A program made the position numbers and the translations under genes. A DNA stretch of 64,000 nucleotides, taken from contig NC_049987.1 in the NCBI RefSeq assembly GCF_000003815.2, positions 2,380,569 to 2,444,568 of the forward strand, given 5' to 3'. Every line of letters starts with the position of its first letter. Positions within the stretch are counted from its first letter, which is position 1. Source of the DNA: Branchiostoma floridae (Eukaryota > Chordata > Leptocardii > Amphioxiformes > Branchiostomatidae). This document shows, piece after piece, positions 1-11,300 of this stretch. The notes beneath the pieces were generated by a model that searched no databases, was not told where the DNA came from, and saw nothing but the letters and a program-made list of their open reading frames with translations.

Positions 1-1293
1 TAGATACTTGGTAACAAGATTCAAGTAAAATTTTTGACATAAACAACTTTAAAATGATTAATTTTGGCACTTTTCTGAGGGGAAATTTGTTTTCTTTTGG
101 CCTCCTTACGTGACCTTCCGTGACCCCGCACAGAGCCACACCTGTGCGCGTCAGCCGGAGAGTTAATTGAATCAAAGACCTAGCCAATCAGCGAAGAGGA
201 GGCCAAAGGCTAATTAATATTCATAAGCGGGGCCTCATGATCCCGCATATAGCAGTGTTCCCGCCAGGGGGAGCGAAGCCCGCCTAAGGCTCTCGCATTT
301 TAGACTATTCAGAAGGCTTTATATTGTATCAGTTCTTTAAGGGCATATCTATGATAATCGCAGCAGTCACTTAACTTCTCTTCAGGAGTTTAGCGTAACA
401 CTATTTCAGGTCAAACCGTCAAAGGCAACTAAAAACAAACTTTAACGTTTAATACTGAGTTCAACAATACTTATAACTTGTTATCCGAAGTTGAAACGCT
501 AGCGATGGTATTTTCGCTGCGCTGTTAGCTCCGAGCGACTGTTGTTGACGGTCTTATAACGGTATATTTTGCACCCCTGTACCCTGGTATGAGTAACATT
601 TGGTATAGATAGGCATAAGATAGTTGGTAAAATGATCCAAGTGAAATTTTTGGCATAAAGTACTGTAAAAGGCTTAATTACAGCACTTTTTTGGGGGGAA
701 ATTGGTTTTCTTTCGTTCTCCATGCCATGACCTTTCGGACGTTCACCCCACAGAGCCGACATCTGCACCTGCGTCTAGCCGGCAGGAAGAGTTAATTCAA
801 TTAATGGTTCAGCCAATCAGCGAAGAGGAAAGCGAAGGCTAATTAATATTCATAAGCGGGACCACACAATACGTTAACTTGAAGACTCAGGCCGTACAGA
901 CTTCTTGCCAGGATTTTTTCAAAGCGTCGGACAGGGGTCCGGGGGCCGCCTGGCGGGGTCCAGGGGCAGGGCCACTGTGGGGGGGACCCAGGTGGGCGAA
1001 GCCCCCCCGGAAGCTCTTGCATTTTAGACTATTGAGAAGGCTTCTTTTATCAGTTTTTTAGGGCCATATCTACGATAATCATAGCAGTCACTTACTTCTC
1101 TTCAGCAGTTTGACTTTAAAATATTTCGGGTCAAAGCTTCAAAGACAACTAAAACCTCATAAACAACAAACTTTACTTAGCTCAACAGTATACAAAAATA
1201 TTGTACGGGTTGCCATCCTTAGTTGAAGCGCTTATTTATAGCGCTAATATCTTCGCTGCGCCGTTAGCCGCCGTGCGACTTTTGTTGACGGTC
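1..1293. repeat. Tandem duplication of a ~0.6 kb AT-rich unit
   Basis: Two diverged direct copies lie side by side, about 1-555 and 615-1293. Matching blocks occur in the same order in both: a start with 'aagtgaaatttttggcat'-like text, a CCAAT-containing block (AGCCAATCAGCGAAGAGG at about 184 and 812), the block GGCTAATTAATATTCATAAG, then a ~270-bp stretch ending near GTTGTTGACGGTCT. The second copy carries a GC-rich insertion around 930-1010. No open frame of note runs through either copy. The CCAAT plus AT-rich motif recurs in the foldback MITEs at 19,570 and 44,747 in the opposite sense, so this may be a dispersed element rather than a promoter. Confidence 0.7.
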
Positions 1294-4240
1294 TGATATC
1301 CCTACGTCGCCGCCTCGCTGATATTCCCACGGACATGTTTCAAGAAAAATACCCAGCAAAAAATGCTGTTCTGCGTCAAATTCTATTCTATAAAACATGT
1401 GGGACTCAGTGTTACAGTCTAAATATTTTGTAGAAGCACCGCTGTAGGAAAGAAGGTCCAAGCAATGTAAAACATCACGTAGCATGAAGTTCGCTGTCAA
1501 CTGGCACACAGCACATGACTGTTTGAAACTCTAAGTCTAATCAACAGCCGTGTTTGATTGATAGCCGGCGGTCCTTTGATGAAGTCGGCGAAAGGTGCGT
1601 TAGTTAGAAAATCTGCGTTTAGTTTTGATACGTAATTATAAGTTAGACAGTGGCGAGAATGATTATTTTCTCATCAATATTTCTCTTCAGAATTATTTGA
1701 ACTTAATTGTACATCTAAACAATTGGCTTACCTGTGCAATGTTTATATGATTAATGATCAGTGTACTGAAATCATGTGTAACGTATGGCTCCTAGTCAAT
1801 AGATCAGCATTTTCTCTATAGTGACCACCTGTCTATAGTGGCCACATTTCCTAGTGCTGTTGTTGTTTGACATAAACTTTGAACATTTAAATTGTAAGTA
1901 ACTTTAAACTGCCAGAGTTTCAGCCCAATAAAACACTCTCAGCGCCAGGGTATGAACAGACTGACCAGACAGACGAAAATAAATCCTCGAACAAGGTTCA
2001 ATCGTATCTTCCGGGTCTGGCAGGAAGTTGTTAAACTAAAATAAGAATAGGCTCGATGGCTGATTGCATACAAAGTAAAACAGTTTAACAGTTTTACAGC
2101 TTGAAGAAAACAAACGCTCCTACAGTACCTGCACCTGCTTGATAATTATTAAATCGTATGCCCTACTTGAATAAAAAAAGTTCACTGCAATAATAAATGT
2201 ACCCACATCACAAGGAGCTTATACTTTTTTAAACTTACACCTAGTTATCGTACTGAAAATTGTTAATGACATTACATGAAGTCATTCAACAATTTTCAGT
2301 CATGATGAAAAATTTCTGAATGGAAGGTGTGATTATTGTCATTTTCTGAAAAATAGAAGCAAGCTCTGTTTTTACCTGGAATCAATTCACAATACCAGTC
2401 CACTTTGGGGGATAATGTACTGTTAAGAGGATGTTCCATTTTTGCGCAGGGGTGATTTGGAACAGTCCAATGTTGCGTGGAAAGGGGTATGGCTGAAATA
2501 TGCTGTATTTGCTCTTAAGCAAATGTCGGCCTTTCTAGTTACCACTTGTGTCCTTGTTGTGACCTATATACTCTACATTACATCGCTTGGAAAACAAGAC
2601 ATAAAAGTATAACTTCCATTTTGGGCTTGCGACTTGGAACTCATTGAAATTCTGACATGACCCCGTGTCTCTTGCCCAAACGTTCTCGCCACATATCAGT
2701 ACAATTGGCCGTGCCGTGGCGGGAACGCTTTATCCGCCCGCACGGGGCTTGTCAGTCAATAGGACTATACGCCTCGCGACACCTTTTCTGTCCGGGATAA
2801 CATAAAACATGCATAATTTCTTCCTTGGAAGAGAGACCAAATGCTTATCCCGACAAGAAATTTGTCCAATTTCAGCAGGTAGGATAACAAATCCACCGCC
2901 GGAAGCAAATGTATCAATGGTTGCAACAATGATGATGTCGTAACATTCTTTGTTTCACAATGCAGTCCACTACATTGTGTATCCCATATGTCTAATGTAA
3001 ACTCCCTATAAACAATCTCATCAATGACTGCAAGTTACTGTGAAAAACAAACCCTGCTTTGTTCATCAGTGTATTGTACCGGTAGTAACTGTTACATGTG
3101 CAACCCTTTTAAAACGTGTAATACACGCCCCTGTATACAATATCATCATTGCCCTTAGTCTACAGATTATCAAATCTTATGGGGAACATGCACACCCCAT
3201 CATGTATAATGTACTGTCCCTATAAACCATTTTCTCTATTGCGCAACTATGACCTTTGGAATCACTTCCTGTTGGGACGGGGTAAGCATGAAGCCCATCG
3301 GCATGACGTAATATCACATAAATATAGCACGATTGCGTAATACCCACGATTGCGTAATACCTACGATTGCGTAAAACCCATTTTCCACCTACAAACATCC
3401 CCTGCAAAACCGTCAAAAGCCACTAAACGATAAAACGCCACGTACGTTTCTTCACTGTCTCAAGAGCTACCCACATACCAAATATCAGATCAATCTGTCC
3501 AGCCGTTCATGAGATTTTCTGTCCACAGACACGTACCCTACAACGGTTTGCACACATACCTATTGCATTCTGCTAATTACCTCCTAATTTGCATAATAAT
3601 CATACAATTATGTACATCACTACCTAAGCTATCTGCATACCTACAGTCATTCCGATCCATCGACCCCTGCTTCCATAATTCCTTCTCAAAACCTAACACA
3701 AGAATGACTTTCACCGCCCCAGCAAAACCCCTAAGTGGCCAAAACTTACACACCTTACTATTCATTTACACAGCTACTTACCACTTAAAAATCATCACCC
3801 AAACATGTCCCGAAAAAAAATATCAAAACCGGAAGTTCTGCTGCAGTACAATAACACTCCGCTAGAGCGCCCTGCCGTAACGCAATTCCTACCATTCCTT
3901 CGTCATGTCTAACCCTACCCACATACCAAATATCAAAACAATCCATCCATGCCTTCCCCAGTTATCAGGCTGACAAACGTCCCTCTCACAAAAAACAGCA
4001 CTCAAAACAAACCCTTCGTTTCACGAAGGGAAATAGCATTTACAATAGCATGACATTGTATCCATTTGATGCCATCCTTATTTCTTATATACATATGTTT
4101 AATTGGTAGAAAAGATTTCTTTTCTTAAAGGCTTCTCACAATTGCAGATCATATTTCTAACAACTTGCAACATTACAAATAATATAAAATTCTACAGGCC
4201 TGAATATGGTTGTAGACACTTTTTCTATACACTGTATTAG
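1294..4240. other. Non-coding stretch with repeats, no gene seen
   Basis: I find no convincing exon on either strand. It holds an inverted repeat at about 2,660-2,745 (arms begin with CCCCGTG and end with CGTTC-CGCCAC), a three-copy ~18-bp tandem repeat at about 3,329-3,380 (unit around ACGATTGCGTAATACC), and two loosely similar segments near 3,475-3,500 and 3,920-3,950. Open frames here lack family features and look like repeat sequence. Confidence 0.6.
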
Positions 4241-4328
4241 CATTATATACACACTTTACTTCAACTCCGGGCTGGACGTTTTTAAAAATATGCTGCACAA
4301 GTCCTAATTTTCATATTTACTTATTCGT

Positions 4329-4622
4329 ATGGCTGACAAAGCTTCAAAGTCTTCAAGTAAAACGCATCTTGCAGATCTTAAGAAAGCTGCTATAGGGACC
4401 AAACTAGGGTCCCTTTCTCCTGATTACAAGAGCTACATGTATACATCACCCAAAACTTGTGATATCAAACCTGCAGTACCCAAAATGTATAATTATTTTG
4501 CAAATTTGACGTCTTATCAAGAACTAGCCGATTACCAAATTTCAAGACACTCCTTCAGGCCATTGAGTTATCATGTTCATAGACACACACGAATGCTGCA
4601 AAGAAATAACATTCTTGGGTAA
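4329..4622 (+). CDS. Small hypothetical protein, 97 aa, possibly intronless
   Basis: I do not recognise this protein. The frame runs from ATG at 4,329 to TAA at 4,620-4,622. It is basic and hydrophilic, begins MADKASKSSSK, is rich in Lys, Ser, Tyr and His, and has no membrane segment or signal peptide. A TATA-like TATATAC lies about 80 bases upstream (near 4,246) and an AATAAA lies at 4,904-4,909, which would make a compact intronless transcript. The last bases also fit a splice donor (TTGG|GTAAGG), so it could be an exon of a larger gene. Small basic Tyr-rich proteins of this type include ciliary microtubule inner proteins, but that is only a guess. The frame could also be chance. Confidence 0.35.
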   Translation: MADKASKSSSKTHLADLKKAAIGTKLGSLSPDYKSYMYTSPKTCDIKPAVPKMYNYFANLTSYQELADYQISRHSFRPLSYHVHRHTRMLQRNNILG

Positions 4623-4903
4623 GGTAATGATACCTTCAAATCAGTGTAATATATTCCCTATGGCCACACTATGTCAAGTAGCAGTGTTTGACAGTTAACT
4701 AAATTTCGTATAAGGGGTAAAGCTGCGGTTTTATGTTTGCTCTGTTTCTCTGCGCTTTTATAACCTGATTACTTTAATCATTCAGCAGCAGTCATTTTAT
4801 GACTTTTCAGTAAATTGCAATTGAAAACCCCTGCCTCATTACCAACTACACAATCAATCTAACCCCACTTTCTTCATTTTTTTTGCCAGAGAAATCAAAA
4901 AGT

Positions 4904-4909
4904 AATAAA
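4904..4909 (+). promoter_or_regulatory. Candidate polyadenylation signal
   Basis: AATAAA about 280 bases after the stop of the small ORF at 4,329-4,622. Its relevance depends on that ORF being real. Confidence 0.25.
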
Positions 4910-5093
4910 TTTAAAAAGGCACTTGGTCCAAATACAACATATTCATACTTGCTTCCCTCATAAATTTTGATTGTCATGACTGATAATAATAGACAAACTG
5001 CATGTCCAATCAAAGTAACAATAATTGCTCTATGGTTGCTAAATAAAGATATGTTCTTTTTAAAGTCTGTGATACTTGGTACTAGCCTACTAC

Positions 5094-5282
5094 TAGGGTT
5101 GGGTACCAGTAAACAACATCCAGGTTCAGGTACGGTCCAGGTCCAGAGGATCAGGTCCAGGTTCGGACCTGAATTGGTCCAACATCTGATTCACCGATTT
5201 TTTGTCAGGTCCGTTTTTTCTGGACCGGTCCAAGAAGAAAATATGGTTCTGTACCAGTAGACTGTACTAGTACCCACCCCTA
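5094..5282. mobile_element. hAT-type MITE, short copy
   Basis: Begins TAGGGTTGGGTACCAGTA and ends with the inverted form ...TACCCACCCCTA. The interior is rich in reiterated CAGGTCCAGGT/ACCTGGACCTG-type words. It belongs to the same family as 5,947-6,251 and 15,391-15,824. I see no matching target-site duplication at this copy. Confidence 0.7.
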
Positions 5283-5371
5283 CTTGGTACATATAATTAT
5301 ACTGAGGTTGGAACCATTCTGCTGAATGCAATGTGAGTACTCTAGACATTTGGTTGATTTCCCGATGGAAT

Positions 5372-8300
5372 CTAATCATTGGCCAAATCTTGTTTAAACT
5401 CCTCCCTGATGGTGTCCATCAGCTGTGATTGACAGATGACATCGATGGCCGTCATGGCCAGGGCCTTAGCCTGGTTCAGGGCGTAGGGCTGGGCCTCTCG
5501 CTTACCTGAAAATCAAACAATCATAGTCTTATAAGACAAGGTGTTTGGTATAAAATATTTTGGAAAATGATAAACCATTCACAACATATTCTAGATAGAG
5601 TCAATTATAAAACCAAGCTCCTGTTCCGTTTTGCACTTAAGTTAAGGCTATGCACCACCATACACAATATTAATGCGGTTCAATTTGCAATTCATGGCAT
5701 ATACTTACTCCTTTGCATCTGCTTGGTACCATTTACAGTATGGTTAAAAACTTTTCACGGACAAAAGTCAATGCATGTGGATTCCATCCATATAATTGAA
5801 TCAACATACATTAATTTTGTAGCCTTAGTGAGAAACATCATGAGCTCGTCCCACTTTACGTGAGGAATAACTGACTCAATGACAAAAGCATGGGCTACGA
5901 AGGCTGTTCGAGAACATTCCCTACCCCCTTTTCAACCCACTCACTCTAGGGGTGGGTATTGGTACAGAAAATTCAGGTACAGATACGGTTCAGGTTCAGG
6001 TTCAGAGCATCAGATCCAGGTCCGGACTTGAACCTAATAGTAAAAATGACTATCAACTCTCCTCTTCTTCGCTCTTGTTCTCGCCTTAAACCTGTAAGCC
6101 CCAAAACACGTAAACGACTGTTAATCTGTTAAACTTTTAAGTGGTTGAAAATTCGGTCAACTGATTTTTTTTCAGGTCTATTTTTTCTGGACCAGTCCAA
6201 CACGACAAACCTGAGTTTTGCACTGGTAAACCGTACCGGTACCCAACCCTAACTCACACTGGAAAAGACCCCTACCCTTTTCCGTAAGTGTGGTGTTATG
6301 ATAAGCTACACATCCTAACTAGTTGAATACCTTAGGTTTGCAACTAGAATTTAAATTAGGACAAAACAAAATGCCTGCAGTACCAGCTTCCTCAGTGAAG
6401 TGGCGTGAGTGAATAGAAGCGTCTGTCGGTAGAGCGAACATCGGGTGGATACCGGGTACAACATGCGTGACGTTTCCCATGTCCGTTGAGCCGGAAATGG
6501 CGCCGGTTACGGACTTGTCCGGACAGTTTGTCACCCCAAGGTTTTCTGCGTTCCTCTCATACAGACTGGCCAGGGTGTTGTTCTGTATCAGGTTGGAGGC
6601 ATCTGTCTTGAAGTTGTACTCTACCTAGCAATTGGAACAGAAGCTGCAGGTTAGTCATCTACAAGTATTTGGCTGTCAATACCTTTTTCTAGAAACTATA
6701 GGTGGGAAATGTTAAAGAAATATTATATTTTACATCAATTGTTCATCCATTCTACATTAAGCCTTGAGGGATGCTATCCAATTTGTAGCAGCCCAAAGAT
6801 TCAAAAGGAACTGACTGAACTAGACTTAGGTAGGCAGATCTACATGCACAAACTATATACATGTAGTATTAGGCAATATAGAGTCTAGGACAAATAATTA
6901 GTACACATCATTAGTACACAGTCTTTATCAATACCAGCCAAAGTGCTACCCCCTAAACTTATGATGATGTCCGTCCATCGGGGGTTGATGAGGATTTTCA
7001 GATATATATATCTTAACTAGAGTTCAATGAACACATTTCTTTGCCAAATAATCATGCCTTTGTTAGAGTCCATTCCAAGTCACCATGAGGGTTTTTAGGT
7101 GAAATTTGTAATTAGTCTGAATTATTTTGAATAAAAGAACATCTAAGCCACAATAATTAAAGTCTTTTCAAAAAATTGAGAAAGAAAATACTTATCTATT
7201 TGAATTCCTTTGAATATTTTAGAAACATTTTGAAAGTAACTGTACAAAAATATCTTTATTTAGAATAATGGTGAAACCTCTGTGTGATTCTTTCACATTT
7301 ACAAGTATTTGCAAATATTTGTAAACTTTGCCAAATGGTTAACTTAGTTTATTGGCCCCATAAAAGTAAGCCCTATTGTTGCCTCTGTATATTTTTAGAT
7401 TTCACAGCTGGGCACTGGTGGATTCTTTGTGGTGGGCCATTGTTACATGGCACCCAACCATACTTTGCAAGGATGTGTGAATTGCTATCTTCCCAGCCCA
7501 CTGAACCATTTACAAAAAATGGTAGAAAATGGTAAATAATGGTAGAATACTGTTAACATTATTTAGAAACCATCAAAACTATCCAATTCCACATCATAAA
7601 TATTTCCGAAGTTTTACAGGACCAGGGAAATATTTACAAAGTTGAGACAGTATTAGAAATATTTCTGAAGTATCAAATGTCCTATACATACAATTACAAA
7701 ACTTTAAAATCAGTTCTAAACAATGGCAACAAACATCCGCACGGTGACTTGGAATGGACTCTAAGACTTTAAGGTCTTATTCAAGTATACCTAAATAGTA
7801 TCTACCCCAATAGCAAATAACTGCATGACCATGTGTTCCTCACAAACCCACAAATGCTACAACGAAAGATAACCTTCTTGGCAAACTGGTGACAATGAAA
7901 TTTTGTACACTGTTGTGATACTTTCTAGTGCAACTTTCATAGTGCTTTGTTAAAATCATGTAGTCTCTACCAGACTCCGGCCTAGCCGATTAGTAAATGA
8001 AGATAGGGGGCTTTGGACTGTGACCACAGATGACCTGGTAGCATCCCTGGTCAATCAGAATTTCATGCTTGTCAGAGGATTTTCTCAGTGTAAGGGCGTC
8101 CAGGTCACAAGGCTCCTCAGGCAAAACATCTGAGAAACAGCTGTGTCCTTAAATATAGGTCAAAATGAGCAAATTGGCAAAGATAACTATAAGGTAATAT
8201 GCAAAAAGGTTAGGAAGACAATTCTTAGTAGTTCAACGATTTCTCACGCGTGGGGTTGGGTGTTGGTTGTATCACTGGTTTGCACTTGAGCGTTTTCTTA

Positions 8301-11300
8301 GAGTGGTCAGAGGGTTTGAGAGCTTTGTTGAAGGTCCAGTTTGGATAGCCACACTTGGCCAAGGCACTTTGGAGATGTCTGTGTGCATCTTTTGTGGCTT
8401 TGTCTAAGGAAATGACTGCCCGGTGAAAAAAAATCTTATCACTGCCAGTTTGTGTTCCAAAGGGTTGTGGAAGCACAATAACACTGTATATCCATCAGAC
8501 AAGCTTACATCTTAAGCTTATATAAAGTCCAGTAAAACACTATTTTTTTATCACTTAACTGTGCAAACAACTATCAAACACATAGGAGAAAAGCTAACGA
8601 TTTACGTAGGTACCTGACATCCTGTAGCCAAGGCAGCAGCCTCCACACAGCCGACCACACGTTTCTCCAGCTTCTTTAGTTCAGTCTCTGAGTGAGCCCG
8701 GAGGTAAAATATCAGCTTGGTCTCGGAGGGGATGATGTCAGGATGGGTCCCTCCGTTTTGTATGATACCTGCAGCAAGACCAAAGTATCCTGTTACACTT
8801 GGCCACTTTTACCTTATGTTTTCCACAACAAGACAAACAACACAGGAACTAAATTACAATATCTAAGTCATATCACAGACTTATGTATAAGGTTCATAGA
8901 CTTATTCAACAAAAATGGATAACTTGACATCACATATTAGTGTTACTACTATACACCTAGAACTGCCAAAGCATCTGAAAGTGCAGATACACTGTTGCAA
9001 CTACATATCTCAAAGACCTACCGTGCACCTGATGGTGGGGCCTCATCTGCTGCCTGAGTACAGACATTGTTACTGGAACAAAGAAGACCTACCGTGCACC
9101 TGATGGTGGGGCCTCATCTGCTGCCTGAGTACAGACATTGTTACTGGAACAAAGAAGACCTACCATGGACCTGATGGTGGGGTCTCATCTGCTGCCTGAG
9201 TACAGAGATGTTACTGGAACAGAGAAGACCTACCGTGCACCTGATGGTGGGGTCTCATCTGCTGCCTGAGTACAGAGATGTTACTGGAACACAGAAGACC
9301 TACCGTGCACCTGATGGTGGGGTCTCATCTGTTGCCTGAGTACAGACATTGTTACTGGAACAAAGAAGACCTACCATGGACCTGATGGTGGGGCCTCATC
9401 TGCTGCCTGAGTACAGACATTGTTACTGGAACAAAGAAGACCTACCGTGCACCTGATGGTGGGGCCTCATCTGCTGCCTGAGTACAGACATTGTTACTGG
9501 AACAAAGAAGACCTACCATGGACCTGATGGTGGGGTCTCATCTGCTGCCTGAGTACAGAGATGTTACTGGAACAGAGAAGACCTACCGTGCACCTGATGG
9601 TGGGGTCTCATCTGCTGCCTGAGTACAGAGATGTTACTGGAACACAGAAGACCTACCGTGCACCTGATGGTGGGGTCTCATCTGTTGCCTGAGTACAGAC
9701 ATTGTTACTGGAACAAAGAAGACCTACCATGGACCTGATGGTGGGGTCTCATCTGCTGCCTGAGTACAGACATTGTTACTGGAACAAAGAAGACCTACCA
9801 TGGACCTGATGGTGGGGTCTCATCTGCTGCCTGAGTACAAAAATGTTACTGGAACAGAGAAGACCTACGGTGCACCTGATGGTGGGGTCTCATCTGCTGC
9901 CTGAGTACAGAGATGTTACTGGAACACAGAAGACCTACCGTGCACCTGATGGTGGGGTCTCATCTGCTGCCTGAGTACAAAAATGTTACTGGAACAGAGA
10001 AGACCTACCGTGCACCTGATGGTGGGGTCTCATCTGCTGCCTGAGTACAGACATTGTTACTGGAACAGAAAAGACCTACCATGCACCTGATGGTGGGGTC
10101 TCATCTGCTGCCTGAGTACAGAGATGTTACTGGAACAGAAAAGACCTACCGTGCACCTGATGGTGGGGTCTCATCTGCTGTCTGAGTACAGAGATGTAAC
10201 TGGAACAGAGAAGACCTACCATGCACCTGATGGTGGGGTCTCATCTGCTGCCTGAGTACAGAGATGTTACTGGAACAGAGAAGACCTACCGTGCACCTGA
10301 TGGTGGGGTCTCATCTGCTGCCTGAGTACAGAGATGTTATTATAACACAGGACGGCTGCGTCCAGGGCGTTGGTCCCTTCCCAAGTCTGGTAGGCGGGGT
10401 GAGAGGCCACACCCTTGTAAATCACCTCACCACTGCACAGGCACAAAATTCAATGAGACTTTGAGACTTTATCTTTAATCCATTAACTTAATGTACATGA
10501 ATACATAATGAGCAAGCAGTACTTCTTTCCATCATATATGACATGCAAGTAAGGAGTAGTTTTAAAAATACTGCTAAATTCTTTAAGAACATTCGAACCA
10601 GTGTTTTATCTAACACATTGCTGAGTTTCTTTAGAGTAATTCAACATGTTACTTAAGAGTTTGTTTTTGGAAGGAATGTTCTTACAATATTTTGTTTGGA
10701 CAGGAAATTTCTGCACTGGTGCAGGTAACATTAAAAATTATTTTACTGCACCAGACAAATTTTACCTGCACCACTCTGAAATGAGGAAGAATGGATCATA
10801 CAAAAATTGTTGAGAAACCATTGCTATCTTTTTCTTCTTTTAAGTTAAACTCAAAAGTTGGTAACAGTCAATGCAGCTAATAACAATCCACATACACCCA
10901 AAAACCATAGTCCATTTATGTAAAAAAAAAAACAGTACATGGACTAGTGCAAGTTAGTTGCAAGTAGACACCAGAAATAACTGCACAGCTCCAATTTTAC
11001 CTGCACTATAAACCTGCATTAATAATGCAGGTGGCATTTCGAGCCCTGATATGCTGACTTGAATCTCTATCTACAGTACCCAATATCATGTCATGCCTGT
11101 GATGCGAAAACGTTTGATACGGGTGTTCCGGACCGTGCCATAACTTCCGTATCGCACAGATTCGAAAGGCGTATCACACAGCCTTTCTTCGAGTAAATTG
11201 AACTATTTCGAGCGGGCCAAGTGTGGCACAGTTGGCGATTCGAATAACTGATTGCTGTTGCAACACTGCTGTTGCAACACTTTTTCTTCGAGGGCACCAA

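Noticed and set aside
3509-3865. Plus-strand open frame of 118 codons
   Set aside because: Low-information composition in a repeat-rich stretch, no splice or family support.
9012-10336. CRISPR-like array of regular direct repeats
   Set aside because: There are no unique spacers; the whole unit repeats, the context is an animal gene, and the first unit is the real exon end.
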